Below are positions 1 through 8,951 of a stretch of DNA of 46,921 bases, in pieces (position 1 is the stretch's first letter; every line of letters begins with the position of its first letter). A program made the position numbers and the translations under genes. This DNA comes from an uncultured Lentisphaeria bacterium. GTDB taxonomy: Bacteria > Verrucomicrobiota > Lentisphaeria > Victivallales > Victivallaceae. Location: assembly GCA_903863035.1 (NCBI GenBank), contig CAIPAT010000367.1:1-46921 (forward strand), in the 5' to 3' direction. The notes beneath the pieces are model-generated. The model worked only from the letters and a program-made list of their open reading frames with translations, ran no database searches and was not told the DNA's origin.

Positions 1-103
1 TAAGCGAATGCTAAACGAAGAAGAACAGGGGGAAAGCCGTGTGAGGGAAAACCGCACGCACGGTTTGGTCGATGAGGCAGAGCCGATAAGTCGCAACTCG
101 TTG
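1..103 (+). mobile_element. 3' end of a group II intron (domains V and VI), truncated by the window
   Basis: Bases 35-66 fold as a group II domain V. The lower stem pairs 35-41 (AGCCGTG, starting with the catalytic AGC triad) with 59-65 (CACGGTT). There is a two-base CG bulge at 57-58, then an upper stem of 42-46 with 52-56 and a GAAA-type loop. Odd points are one A-G mismatch and a five-base loop. Bases 71-101 can form a domain VI-like hairpin (72-76 with 97-101) with unpaired A95/A96 as branch-point candidates, which puts the 3' splice site near 103-106. The window opens with TAA, possibly the stop of the intron reverse transcriptase, which would lie outside. An intron 3' end is well supported by the fold; its class and exact boundary are not resolved. 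A reading frame that runs open from position 8 is intron sequence upstream of the pilin. Confidence 0.72.
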
Positions 104-847
104 ATGCTTAGAGGTTTTACTTTAATCGAACTGCTGGTTGTCATAGCGATCATCGCGATTTTAGCCGGGATGCTGCTGCCTGCGTTGAATAAGGCGCGGA
201 ACAAGGCAAAAGCTGTTGCCTGTGTCAGTCAGCTTAAACAAGTCGGCACATCGGTTTTAATGTATGCCAACGATAATTATGATATAGCGCCGGGCTGGAT
301 ACAAGTGTCAACCTCCGCTCCGCCGGAAACCCGCTGGGTCGGGGTGCTGGCGCCTTATACCCGTACCGCCATATTGTGGGTATGCCCGGGATCGGTTGAC
401 GCGGGCGAGCCTGAAGCGGCATTGTTAAAGACCCGCAGTATCAATAATATGAGTGAAACGCTGTCCAGCCTGGCCGCGGTGCAGACTATTGGCATAAATT
501 GTTACGGCACCAATGACCGGGCATTTTATTTTTCAAAACAAAAGCTCGGTAAAATCAAAAACTCCAGCAGTCTGGTTTATGCCGGCGACGCCAACGGCCA
601 GAATGCCAGGTATGCACCGAAGCAAAATCCTGACGCCCAGAAAGACATACCTATGCCATATATGTGGCCGGATGCCAGCCAGAGTTATTATCCGCATCAT
701 CAATCCAATATAAATTTTCTGGCTCTGGGCGGCAATGTCATGACTCCGACAGTCGGAGAAGCAAAAAAATGGATTAGTACTATTTCCAGTACCGCCAAAA
801 ACTCCGGCAGATGGTACTTCAATCGCCTTCCGGATCCATTGTATTAA
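104..847 (+). CDS. Type IV-like pseudopilin (H-x9-DG family), 3' exon of an intron-interrupted gene
   Basis: Exported pilin-like subunit assembled by a type II secretion or type IV pilus-like machine. From ATG 104 it gives 247 residues beginning MLRG then FTLIELL, a prepilin cleavage site with Gly-1, Phe+1 and Glu+5. A hydrophobic helix follows, then the PALNKAR segment and a C-x(n)-Y-x-N-D-N region typical of PVC-group pseudopilins. The C-terminal H-x9-DG signature is degenerate here: H-x9 is followed by GG, so the Asp is lost. A group II intron ends immediately upstream, so the native leader may lie in a 5' exon outside the window. ATG 104 lacks a convincing ribosome binding site. It is followed after 9 bp by the exported protein at 857 and probably heads that operon. 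Family call is firm; the start is uncertain. Confidence 0.85.
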   Translation: MLRGFTLIELLVVIAIIAILAGMLLPALNKARNKAKAVACVSQLKQVGTSVLMYANDNYDIAPGWIQVSTSAPPETRWVGVLAPYTRTAILWVCPGSVDAGEPEAALLKTRSINNMSETLSSLAAVQTIGINCYGTNDRAFYFSKQKLGKIKNSSSLVYAGDANGQNARYAPKQNPDAQKDIPMPYMWPDASQSYYPHHQSNINFLALGGNVMTPTVGEAKKWISTISSTAKNSGRWYFNRLPDPLY

Positions 848-856
848 AGAGGACAC

Positions 857-2146
857 ATGAAAAAGTTATATTTATACATAATCATCATACTGTGCGGCAG
901 TTTAATGGCGGCTGAAGTTCCCTTCATTGATGGATGCTTCACTCTGAAATCAGGTAATTATGCCGTGGATATTTCAGGCAAACTTCACTATTGCATCTAT
1001 AAAATTAATTTTGACGGGGTTGATATTGGCAATAACAACGGGTTTTATGGTACAATTCTTTGTCCGGCGAGCGGCAAATTTATCGGCGCCGGTCACACTG
1101 AAGGGGGGCGCGAAAAAGTTCTTTCAATTAAACTGACAATTGATGGCGTTGAGAAAACGCCTGGTCTGGACATGGTGTATTCCGGCGATAATATTGTCTT
1201 TGAAGATGTATCCATGTTGGATAATCTCAAGGTTTTCAAGACGATTACAATTACGCCGTCCGGTATTCGCATTGACAAAAATTTTGAGGCGACGGAAGAG
1301 CAGAAAATCTTTTCGTTATACATTTTTCAATACTGTTTTTCGGAAAATACACGGGAATGGATGATTGGCCGTCCGGATGGCACTACCGCCGAAGGTATAT
1401 TCAAGAGCAATGACGGATGGCATCTGCGTTCGGAGAAGGAATTGCTGTGGTTTGCGCTTTATCATCCTGACAGCAAGAAGGGGATGTTTGGTTATTTCAT
1501 CTCCTACTACCCTAAACAGGGGCAATATATGTTTTGGGATAAGAAGGTTTATCATAAGTTCTACTATTGGGCAGCGCTTCCGCCAGTCATAGCGAAAGGC
1601 GAAAAGTCCAGAAAGTACTCGATGTTCCTGCGTGGTATAAATGCCGAGCCGGATGTATGGAAGAGCGACGCCGGAAAAATAGCTGATGAACTTAAAGCGC
1701 AATATCCGCTGCCCCGGCCGGCCAAAGCGCCGGACAGCATTGCTTTGAATTTCGAAGATAGTATCGGCAATTGCAAAACAGCCCCGTTTAAAGGTGAAAA
1801 ATGCCTGGAAGTAAAAGGCAATGGCGCTTTTTCAGTTAAGAAGATTCCTTTGGCGCTCGAAAAAAGTCAAGACTACACCATCGCATTGTCGATCAAAAAA
1901 GGCGAGAATACCAGCAGTGAGAACAACAAGAACTATCTGATTGTCGGCCAGTATGACAAAGTGCGCAAATTTTATGTTTTCGCCACATTGGGGAATCAAA
2001 CCCCCAGAGACGGCAAGTGGCATGAAATCACGGGTAAATTCAAGACTCCGGAGCTTGTCGAAGACTGCAACTTGTATATTTACAACAGCAACACCTCCGA
2101 CAGCCTTTACATAGATGAAATTGAAATCAAGAAAACTAAAAACTAA
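857..2146 (+). CDS. Secreted beta-rich protein with a C-terminal carbohydrate-binding-like module
   Basis: A 429-residue exported protein of unknown function. The start has a good ribosome binding site (GAGGA before ATG 857). The N-terminus is a signal peptide (MKKL, a run of isoleucines, probable cleavage after LMAA). Residues 25-290 form a beta-rich, aromatic-rich domain without a family I recognise. Residues 294-429 form a beta-sandwich-like module (NFEDS, GKWHEITGKF, LYIYN, DEIEI) that is clearly homologous to the C-terminus of the next gene's product. This suggests a shared glycan- or surface-binding role. It lies between the pseudopilin and the large GH-like gene on the same strand with short gaps, which indicates one operon. 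It could be an accessory binding protein or a divergent beta-sandwich lyase; I see no catalytic signature. Confidence 0.7.
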   Translation: MKKLYLYIIIILCGSLMAAEVPFIDGCFTLKSGNYAVDISGKLHYCIYKINFDGVDIGNNNGFYGTILCPASGKFIGAGHTEGGREKVLSIKLTIDGVEKTPGLDMVYSGDNIVFEDVSMLDNLKVFKTITITPSGIRIDKNFEATEEQKIFSLYIFQYCFSENTREWMIGRPDGTTAEGIFKSNDGWHLRSEKELLWFALYHPDSKKGMFGYFISYYPKQGQYMFWDKKVYHKFYYWAALPPVIAKGEKSRKYSMFLRGINAEPDVWKSDAGKIADELKAQYPLPRPAKAPDSIALNFEDSIGNCKTAPFKGEKCLEVKGNGAFSVKKIPLALEKSQDYTIALSIKKGENTSSENNKNYLIVGQYDKVRKFYVFATLGNQTPRDGKWHEITGKFKTPELVEDCNLYIYNSNTSDSLYIDEIEIKKTKN

Positions 2147-2156
2147 GGTACAAAAA

Positions 2157-5100
2157 ATGTTCTATCATTTCCCGGCTCGATTAATATCCATGGTTGCGTG
2201 TTTTGCTATGGCGGTTGCGGCAGATGACCAGTTTCGGGAAATCCCGCTGGCAGCCAAATCACTCTCCGGATGTTATATCCAGAACGGGAGTATCAGGCTC
2301 TGCGCTAAATTACCCTCGCAGCAGGGGAGTGGAAATGTGGTGCTGGAGGCTGAAGATGCCATGCCGATTTACTTTCAGGAGGATGTTTTCGCCCGCAAAT
2401 CCGGTCAAAAGGCTAACGAGTTGATTCAGATCAAAGAGAGCGCTGATAACTACAAACCCCAGGACGAATCTTCTGCCTCAGGCGGAAAATATATTGACTA
2501 TTGCCGGCAGGCAAATTACCAATTTAATCTGAAGCAGACAGGAGATTACTATATTTGGCTGCGCAACAAAGTACCGTTCAAGGCAGGATGGAATTATCAT
2601 ATTCAACTTGATAATCGTAAAATTCCCATTAATTTAACTCCTCTGATTCCTAATCCCAATGTCTGGTTCTGGGTACAGGAACCAGTCGGAACTCTGGAGA
2701 GCGGTACTCATTCACTTATCGTGACTGATCTGGTGAACGGGGCCGTGCTTGACACCGTTATTCTTACTTGCGATAAAACATTCAACCCCAATACTGCCGA
2801 ATTCAAGGCAACCCCTTTTGCAGAGATTAATGATGGGATAATCTATTTTCATCCAGTGCAGCCGGTCGGGCTTCTGTCGTGGGAAAAAATAACTTATCAA
2901 GTTGCAGCCCGGGGCGGAGATTATAAATTTTCAGCATCCGGCGACGGCGGTAAAACTTGGCAGGATATTCGGGAAAATAACCTGAAAGCATTAAATCTTT
3001 CCAATACCAGGGCGCTGGAGATAAAACTGGAACTGAAAAAGACCCGAAATATTAAACCTGAAATTACCTCACTGAAAGCAGTTTATACCTTTGACAGCAA
3101 ATCTTTTGCTGAATTGGAAAACAAACATGTCAAGTTGCTGTTTTCCCGTAAAACAGGAGCGATTGCAGGGATAGTAAACCAGGTCACAAACACCGTCATT
3201 CAGTCGGAGGGAATCACTGCCAATATGTTTGACCTTCTCCTCAAGGAACCGGGCAACTCACAACGTCAATGGATAAGCCAGAGTGAAGCAAACCTGATAG
3301 ACAGCAAGTTTAAACTCCCCGGTTATGCGCAATTTACCTGGGAATTCCCGAAATGGAAAATTCTTGTAACCTGTGATATTACTCTTGGCGATAATCAATT
3401 AAGCAAGTGGGATTTTAAGATTACAAATAATAACTCTGCATACGATATTCTGGAAGTAGTTGCGCCCATCCTTTCAGAACTTAAAATCAGTATCTTACCC
3501 GATCAGGATACTCTTGCATGGCCGTTCTCGGCGGGCGAGTTTATTAAATTTCCAGCGTCCAAAGGCGAGCACTCGATTGCTTATCCTGACCATGCCGGAT
3601 TGCCGTTTGCCGATCTATACAACGAGCGGGAAGGTCTGTATTTTGCCAGTCATGACCGTTTTCTGGTATCAACCCACTTTATCAGCAAAGCCAACATGGG
3701 ACAGGATGCCATTGAACTGAGCATTAACCGCAAGCATCGCATTAAAGCCGGCGCTTCACAAGTCTACCATTACGCGATTGCGGTTCACACCGGCGATTGG
3801 CATACCGGAGCAAAGTTTTACCGTGATTATTTCTATTCCGCATACCCTGTAAATACATACAGCCCCTGGCTGCGTAAATGTGACGCATGGTTAGGCGGCG
3901 GCGCCGCCGGGCATGGCGGCCTGATGAGCAAATCTAAAGACTACAGCGTTATGAACAGCGATTTTAAACGCGCCGCTTTTATGTCGCTGCCCTACATTCA
4001 AGCGTGGGGAAGCACTTTCAACGGAGCGTGTCCGACCTATTATCTGCCCAGAATTGACAAAGGCGGCGAAGATATGCTTAAGTCAATGATTGACATTTGG
4101 CGGAAAGCCGACGGTGAAATCGGTTATTATTTTCACGGTAATGCGGTAACACCTTATTATCTTCTGACCGATAAATATTTTGGTGTAAACTGGGACAAGT
4201 ACCCGGAAAAATACCGGCCTCCGACTTGGGACTGGTATGTTAAAAATCGGGAATATACCTCTGAAAACAGGGATGCCGGGAAAGAGAAATTACTGAAGAT
4301 TACCGAAGAAATTAACGCCGGTTATGCCACTCGGGTACTTAAACACGGAAACTATGAGGAATCTGCTGCCGGCTATATTCCCATGACCTGGAGAAGTAAG
4401 GCGTTTCCTGATTATCTCGAAAAGTGGATTACGATTTACGTTAAAGATTATCATTGCAATACCGCTTATCTGGACACTTTCGCGTTTCGCAACGATCTGG
4501 CTGATTTCAACCCCTATTTGAAGCTGCATGGCGAGGGCGATAAGCCGATGTATAAAATGGAATTCATCAATAAGCTGATGCGGGATATGCGAAAAACGGA
4601 ACCCGGCTTCTGCGCCTTGACCGAGGGCGTGGCTGACGTCTTTGGAACACAGCTTTATTTTCTGCTTTCCGGTTTCGCCCGCAATCCCAATATTTTCCGC
4701 TATACGCTGCCGGATCAAATCTTTTTCCAGGGCAGCCAGAACGGACTATGGGCGCCGCCTTTAACGCGCAAAAGCCTGCTTCAATCTTACCTGATGGGTA
4801 ATCGCTTTGATTTAGTCGGATTTACTCCGGCAAACACCTATTATATGTTGAAGTTACGGCAGCGCATCAGCCCGTTTTTAAATTACGCGATTTTTAATGA
4901 TACGGAAGGTATTAAAGTAAGCGACTCCTCGATAGAAGCATACAATCACCTGATTCTGCCGGAAACGGATAAATACATTGCCAATTCAGGCACCCGCAGC
5001 ATAGCTTTCACGGTTGCAAACCGGGAAGGCAGAAGCGGCAGCTTGACCTACACGCTGCCGGTCGGGTTTGTTCCTGAATACGGGTATAGCTGTGAACTTA

Positions 5101-5975
5101 ACGGCGAACCTCAAAACTTAAGCTTTAAAGTCAGCGGCGGTCAAGTCACTTTTGACCTGTCGAAAGCTGAAGCGTCAGCCGTTATTCTGGTCGATAAACT
5201 TGAAGCCGCCCACCAGTGGACTGCGATTGCAGAGCAGCCGGAGAACACTGCTATTCAGGCTAAAATTTTTAATTACACTAATGAAAGTGTGAATTTTCAA
5301 GTGGAAGCAATTTGTTCTGAAGCAAATTTCGATCGAAAAATACAGAATGTTACCATTGCCGGCGGCAGTTTAGCGACAGTTAAGTTTATTGACAAGAGTG
5401 AAAATAAAGGCTTTAAACTGGCACATATAAAAGTCAGTTCACCTGCGTATAGTGATAAATTCTTAATTTCGCTGGGCGATGCCGGACACAAAATCCCCCC
5501 TCCGGAAAAAGTAACTCAAAAATCAATAGTTCAACCAGTTCCCAAACTCAATCCGGCAGTTAAAGGAACGCGGGTTTTGTATTTGGATTTTGAAGAAGCA
5601 AAATTTGCTGATAGTGAAGCATTTAAAGGTCGCGGGTGTTTCAAGCTGGATGGCAATGGTGCGATTAAATTTCATAAAATCCCTTTGACCCTGGAAAAAA
5701 ATACGCAATATCGAGTCTCTTTGGCATTGCGTAAGGGGTTTCAGGTTTCTAAAGTCGGACATGAAAACAGTGCCATAGTGGCTAATTATGATAAAAACAA
5801 GAAGCTGAAGCAATATTTAAATCTTGGTTCTTCTATCGCCATAGATGATAAATGGCATCTGGTGGCCGGCAGTTTTACTACGGACGATGACTTGGACAAT
5901 TGTGGATTGTATATATATAACAAAAATTCTCAGGGCCTGGTCCGGGCTGATGAGGTAAAAATCGAAAAGATGTGA
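2157..5975 (+). CDS. Large secreted glycoside hydrolase-like protein (DUF6259-like) with binding modules
   Basis: 1272 residues from ATG 2157. An in-frame ATG at 2115 lies inside the previous gene and would mask the signal peptide (MFYHFPARLISMVACF...VAA), so 2157 is preferred. Residues about 60-200 resemble a CBM6/35-type sandwich (EAED start, YYIWLR core). From about 318 a beta-supersandwich precedes a TIM-barrel-like region at about 560-960. Candidate acidic residues are Asp773 in YLDTF and Glu823 in LTEGVAD, placed as in retaining or inverting clan-D/H-like enzymes. Residues about 1137-1272 are the module shared with the preceding gene. The barrel resembles DUF6259 proteins, common in Lentisphaerota carbohydrate loci, but that is a recollection and was not searched. 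Probable role is extracellular or periplasmic cleavage of a polysaccharide upstream of the GH4 enzyme. Confidence 0.7.
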   Translation: MFYHFPARLISMVACFAMAVAADDQFREIPLAAKSLSGCYIQNGSIRLCAKLPSQQGSGNVVLEAEDAMPIYFQEDVFARKSGQKANELIQIKESADNYKPQDESSASGGKYIDYCRQANYQFNLKQTGDYYIWLRNKVPFKAGWNYHIQLDNRKIPINLTPLIPNPNVWFWVQEPVGTLESGTHSLIVTDLVNGAVLDTVILTCDKTFNPNTAEFKATPFAEINDGIIYFHPVQPVGLLSWEKITYQVAARGGDYKFSASGDGGKTWQDIRENNLKALNLSNTRALEIKLELKKTRNIKPEITSLKAVYTFDSKSFAELENKHVKLLFSRKTGAIAGIVNQVTNTVIQSEGITANMFDLLLKEPGNSQRQWISQSEANLIDSKFKLPGYAQFTWEFPKWKILVTCDITLGDNQLSKWDFKITNNNSAYDILEVVAPILSELKISILPDQDTLAWPFSAGEFIKFPASKGEHSIAYPDHAGLPFADLYNEREGLYFASHDRFLVSTHFISKANMGQDAIELSINRKHRIKAGASQVYHYAIAVHTGDWHTGAKFYRDYFYSAYPVNTYSPWLRKCDAWLGGGAAGHGGLMSKSKDYSVMNSDFKRAAFMSLPYIQAWGSTFNGACPTYYLPRIDKGGEDMLKSMIDIWRKADGEIGYYFHGNAVTPYYLLTDKYFGVNWDKYPEKYRPPTWDWYVKNREYTSENRDAGKEKLLKITEEINAGYATRVLKHGNYEESAAGYIPMTWRSKAFPDYLEKWITIYVKDYHCNTAYLDTFAFRNDLADFNPYLKLHGEGDKPMYKMEFINKLMRDMRKTEPGFCALTEGVADVFGTQLYFLLSGFARNPNIFRYTLPDQIFFQGSQNGLWAPPLTRKSLLQSYLMGNRFDLVGFTPANTYYMLKLRQRISPFLNYAIFNDTEGIKVSDSSIEAYNHLILPETDKYIANSGTRSIAFTVANREGRSGSLTYTLPVGFVPEYGYSCELNGEPQNLSFKVSGGQVTFDLSKAEASAVILVDKLEAAHQWTAIAEQPENTAIQAKIFNYTNESVNFQVEAICSEANFDRKIQNVTIAGGSLATVKFIDKSENKGFKLAHIKVSSPAYSDKFLISLGDAGHKIPPPEKVTQKSIVQPVPKLNPAVKGTRVLYLDFEEAKFADSEAFKGRGCFKLDGNGAIKFHKIPLTLEKNTQYRVSLALRKGFQVSKVGHENSAIVANYDKNKKLKQYLNLGSSIAIDDKWHLVAGSFTTDDDLDNCGLYIYNKNSQGLVRADEVKIEKM

Positions 5976-5980
5976 GAAAA

Positions 5981-7318
5981 ATGAAGAAATTGAAGGTTGC
6001 GATGCTGGGGGCAGGTTCCGGCTTTGTCATGAGTGTGGCCAAAGAGTTGATTGAGCATGAGCTGTTCAACGGCTGCGAATTCGTATTGCAGGATATCAGC
6101 AAGGAACGGCTGCAAGCCGCTGAAAATGTGGTATCCGGCATTTTGAAATCAAACAAAAAGATAAAGGTTTCGCTGAAGGCGACTGCCGACCGGAAAAAAG
6201 CGATAGACGGCTGCGATTATGTCATCACCTCGTGCGAGATGAACCGTTACGCCAACTGGGTTAACGATTTGCGTATTCCTGCGAAACACGGGGCGCATCA
6301 GGTCAAAGGTGAGAACGGCGGTCCCGGCGGCATGATCCACGCCATGCGCAACATCTGCATGTTCAGGGAAATTCTGGCCGACATGGAGAAACTCTGTCCG
6401 GACGCCTGGCTGATGAATTTCACTAACCCGATGTCGATCCTGTGTACTTATTTTAAAAATTATTCGCCGATAAAGGCGCTCGGTTTCTGCCATCAGGTAC
6501 ACGGTTCGTTCGGAGTAATCGCCGAACAACTGGGTATGCAGCCCGGCGAACTGGAAGTCATTTCCGGCGGGATCAATCATTTGAACTGGCTTTTTGACAT
6601 CAGAAAAAAAGGAACTCGCGAAAGCTGCATGCAGGAGTTTCTTGACAAAGTGAGAAAGTCCAAATACTGGAAAAAACGCTTTGACTCCGTGCCGCAGCAG
6701 ACGTTCACGCTGGAAACGCTGAACGCGTTCAACATGTACCCGGTCGGCTACGACGACCACATCATTGAATATCTGCCCTTCTTCTGGAATGAGTCCGAAT
6801 GGAAGGAGCACCAATTTGAGTCGCTGGCGGGAGAGTACGAAATATTGGCAAACAAGAAGACCCATACGCTGGAAATGCAGCGGTTGCTAGGCAGGGAATT
6901 CACGAAGCCGCCGTTTCCGGTTGATGCCGATCATCCATATTACGCGGAAAAACCGTGTCAGGTGATTGTAGCGCTGGAAACCAACACCCCGACCTACTTT
7001 GATGCGATCAACATTGTGAACCACGGCGCGATCTCGAATTTACCATCCGATGCAATTGTTGATGTTCCCGGCATCGCCGTCGGCGGACAGGTCCGCAGTA
7101 TTTATGTCGGCGAACTGCCCGTCGGGCCGCAGGAAATCTGCCGCCGTCAGATCACATTGCACGAGATGATTGCCAGAGCCGCCCATGAAGGCGATGACAG
7201 TCTGGCAATACAAGCGCTGTGTCTTGACCCGTACGTCCGCAGTCTGTCACAGGCCAGGAACATCTGGACCGATTTCCGGAAGGAATACAAAGACTGTCTG
7301 ACAACGTTTAAGCAATGA
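5981..7318 (+). CDS. GH4 family NAD-dependent glycosidase (alpha-glucosidase/alpha-galactosidase type)
   Basis: Cytosolic enzyme of 445 residues that hydrolyses glycosides by NAD-dependent oxidation at C3, elimination and re-addition, with a divalent metal. Seen in the sequence: a Rossmann start (VAMLGAGSGF), the TNPM motif, Cys170 in GFCHQVHG and His200 in GGINHLNW (the family metal ligands), and YDDHIIEYLPFF. Length fits the family. An in-frame GTG at 5972 overlaps the previous stop; ATG 5981 is preferred. It is last in the pilin-headed operon and probably cleaves oligosaccharides produced by the secreted proteins upstream. Substrate anomer and sugar cannot be fixed from sequence, and GH4 also contains galacturonidases and beta-6-phosphoglucosidases. 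Confidence 0.9.
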   Translation: MKKLKVAMLGAGSGFVMSVAKELIEHELFNGCEFVLQDISKERLQAAENVVSGILKSNKKIKVSLKATADRKKAIDGCDYVITSCEMNRYANWVNDLRIPAKHGAHQVKGENGGPGGMIHAMRNICMFREILADMEKLCPDAWLMNFTNPMSILCTYFKNYSPIKALGFCHQVHGSFGVIAEQLGMQPGELEVISGGINHLNWLFDIRKKGTRESCMQEFLDKVRKSKYWKKRFDSVPQQTFTLETLNAFNMYPVGYDDHIIEYLPFFWNESEWKEHQFESLAGEYEILANKKTHTLEMQRLLGREFTKPPFPVDADHPYYAEKPCQVIVALETNTPTYFDAINIVNHGAISNLPSDAIVDVPGIAVGGQVRSIYVGELPVGPQEICRRQITLHEMIARAAHEGDDSLAIQALCLDPYVRSLSQARNIWTDFRKEYKDCLTTFKQ

Positions 7319-7453
7319 GTTGACGCAGCATCGAGCTGATAGCGCCTGATGACTGCGGAAGATTTAGCTTTTGTGTTTTTGATGCTTGAATATTTTTCGT
7401 GTCAGTGATGAAAAAATAATCCGGCAGAATATCAAAGCGACAGCGACTAAAGT

Positions 7454-8410
7454 TTATCTGTTGCGATGAATGTTCAGCCAGCGGCGATGGGCCCACAGCC
7501 ATTGTTCCGGCTGTTCCGCTATAAGTTTCTCCAGAGCGGTCGTGTACATCTGGGTGACGGTTTTTATATCGAGCTCTTTGTTATCGGTCGGCGTGTAACG
7601 GATGATTTCGCCGACGACGAATTCGAAATTGAAATTATCATCTACGCGGCGGGTTATTTGCGGCACGATTGCAACTCCGGTTTTAAGGTGCAGCAGGGCA
7701 GGGGATGAATGGGTGCGGCAGGGTTGTCCGAAAAATAGGGTTTCAACCCCTTCTTTGGAGCCCGCATGCTGATCGGCGAGAATCGCGATGGTCTGGCCTG
7801 CCCGCAATGCTTTCATCAGTCCTTTGATTCCACCGTCCTTGGGGACGCTCTGATGGATGCCGGATTCGCGGTTGCGGAGAATACATTTGCCGATCAGCGG
7901 GTTGCCGAACGGGCGCATGATTGATACCATCGGAATGCCGGTTTTTTCCGCCCAGGCGGAGCCGGCCAGTTCCCAGTTTCCGTAATGGGCGGTGATGATG
8001 ATCGCATTAATATTTTTCTCGTTGGGGCCGAATACTTCGCGAATGGTATCCGGATTGCCGGTGAATTTCACTTTGTCCGGAGAATAAAGCTGGTTCAGTT
8101 TAATGATTTCCACCAGCAGTTTGGAGAAACTGTCATAGGATTGCATGGCAATTCTTGTTGCCTCTTTTTCGTCTTTAGTAATGCCGGCATGCATAATGTG
8201 CTTAATCGAGCGGACGCTGTGCTTTTTGTCGATGCGGAACATTAATTTGAACAGAAACCGGTTCAAGCCGTAGGCGGCTTTGAGCGGCAGCATCCGGATA
8301 AACATGTAAAGGAACCAGAATGGAATAAATTCCAGCCAGATTCTGAAAAGGCCTTTACTCTTCCTTTTTTTCTTTTTCAGCGGCGCTTCCGTTACGGTAT
8401 TGGTATTCAT
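7454..8410 (-). CDS. Lipid A biosynthesis acyltransferase (LpxL/HtrB-like)
   Basis: 318 residues; a membrane-associated acyltransferase that adds secondary acyl chains to lipid A. A basic N-terminus (KKKKRK) precedes a hydrophobic anchor (about residues 22-48). The catalytic H-x4-D/E box is seen as His142-YGNW-Glu147. Further family blocks are MRPFGNP, the ILADQHAG region followed by FFGQP, and the C-terminal EQWLWAHRRW. The length is normal for LpxL/LpxM enzymes. It is convergent with the GH4 gene (135-bp gap without a clear terminator) and divergent from the alpha-2-macroglobulin gene. No strong ribosome binding site precedes ATG 8410. The presence of lipid A acylation supports a Gram-negative outer membrane. 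Which acyl position is modified is unknown. Confidence 0.9.
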   Translation of the reverse strand: MNTNTVTEAPLKKKKRKSKGLFRIWLEFIPFWFLYMFIRMLPLKAAYGLNRFLFKLMFRIDKKHSVRSIKHIMHAGITKDEKEATRIAMQSYDSFSKLLVEIIKLNQLYSPDKVKFTGNPDTIREVFGPNEKNINAIIITAHYGNWELAGSAWAEKTGIPMVSIMRPFGNPLIGKCILRNRESGIHQSVPKDGGIKGLMKALRAGQTIAILADQHAGSKEGVETLFFGQPCRTHSSPALLHLKTGVAIVPQITRRVDDNFNFEFVVGEIIRYTPTDNKELDIKTVTQMYTTALEKLIAEQPEQWLWAHRRWLNIHRNR

Positions 8411-8608
8411 AGATTTATAATCTTACGTTAAATTTGATCAAACATAAACTGGACTTTTCAGTAATGATGAAAAGCAGTGACTGCAAGTACGTTTGTTGAC
8501 GGACCTTAAATCAGTCTGCCGGGAAACATTCGTTTCCATTTTTACATAGACCAATATAGTGTTTTTATGACAGCATTTCAATCTGTCGTTTAGCTTAATC
8601 CGGATATT
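8411..8608. other. Gene-free stretch between lpxL-like gene and repeat A1
   Basis: About 200 bp upstream of the lpxL-like gene with no credible coding frame. It presumably holds that gene's promoter. I see no RNA gene or strong hairpin here. Confidence 0.4.
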
Positions 8609-8833
8609 TATACGCTGCATGGCAGAAAATTTAACCTGGATTGCGAAGATTTATAGAATTATACTCTGCACGGTTGAAAATTCAACATCAAAAGATCGCA
8701 ATCCCGCAGGCGCGGGACTGTATTTTCCCGTTCATCCTTCAGGCCATATTCATATCGCCAGTCAATCTGAGCGAAAAAATCCAATCCGCAATCCTGCTCG
8801 TCTATGCTTAAATTTTCAGCCGTGCAGAGTATA
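8609..8833. repeat. Family A repeat, copy A1 (MITE-like, with an extra partial end)
   Basis: The main unit at 8660-8833 begins TATACTCTGCACGGTTGAAA and ends with its near-perfect inverse (TTTTCAGCCGTGCAGAGTATA), about 174 bp. Directly before it, 8609-8655 is a decayed additional end (TATACGCTGCATGGCAGAAA) whose following 20 bases match the inner side of the right end of copy A2. The right half of A1 (about 8785-8833) is the reverse complement of the left half of A2. Termini starting with TA fit TA target duplication as in IS630/Tc1-mariner-derived MITEs (inference). There is no coding capacity. Confidence 0.8.
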
Positions 8834-8843
8834 CTGGAAAGCT

Positions 8844-8873
8844 TTGATTATATATTTTTGATTTTTTTATAAT
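8844..8873 (+). promoter_or_regulatory. Probable sigma70-type promoter for the alpha-2-macroglobulin gene
   Basis: TTGATT at 8844-8849, an 18-base spacer and TATAAT at 8868-8873 lie in an AT-rich tract about 80 bp before ATG 8952. It sits just outside the right end of repeat A1. Confidence 0.5.
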
Positions 8874-8951
8874 TGTTTCTAAGAATTTATCTGCTCCATG
8901 GGCTATTTTATTTGCAGGAAAAATGGAATATTTTTATTGCAGGCAATTTTG

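Noticed and set aside
8..103. Pilin start at ATG 8, giving a 32-residue longer leader
   Set aside because: This stretch folds as group II intron domains V and VI and encodes no prepilin leader features; the open frame looks incidental.
6149..6865. 238-codon open frame on the minus strand across the GH4 gene
   Set aside because: It is antisense to a strong GH4 gene with all family motifs, has no recognisable domain and has no ribosome binding site.
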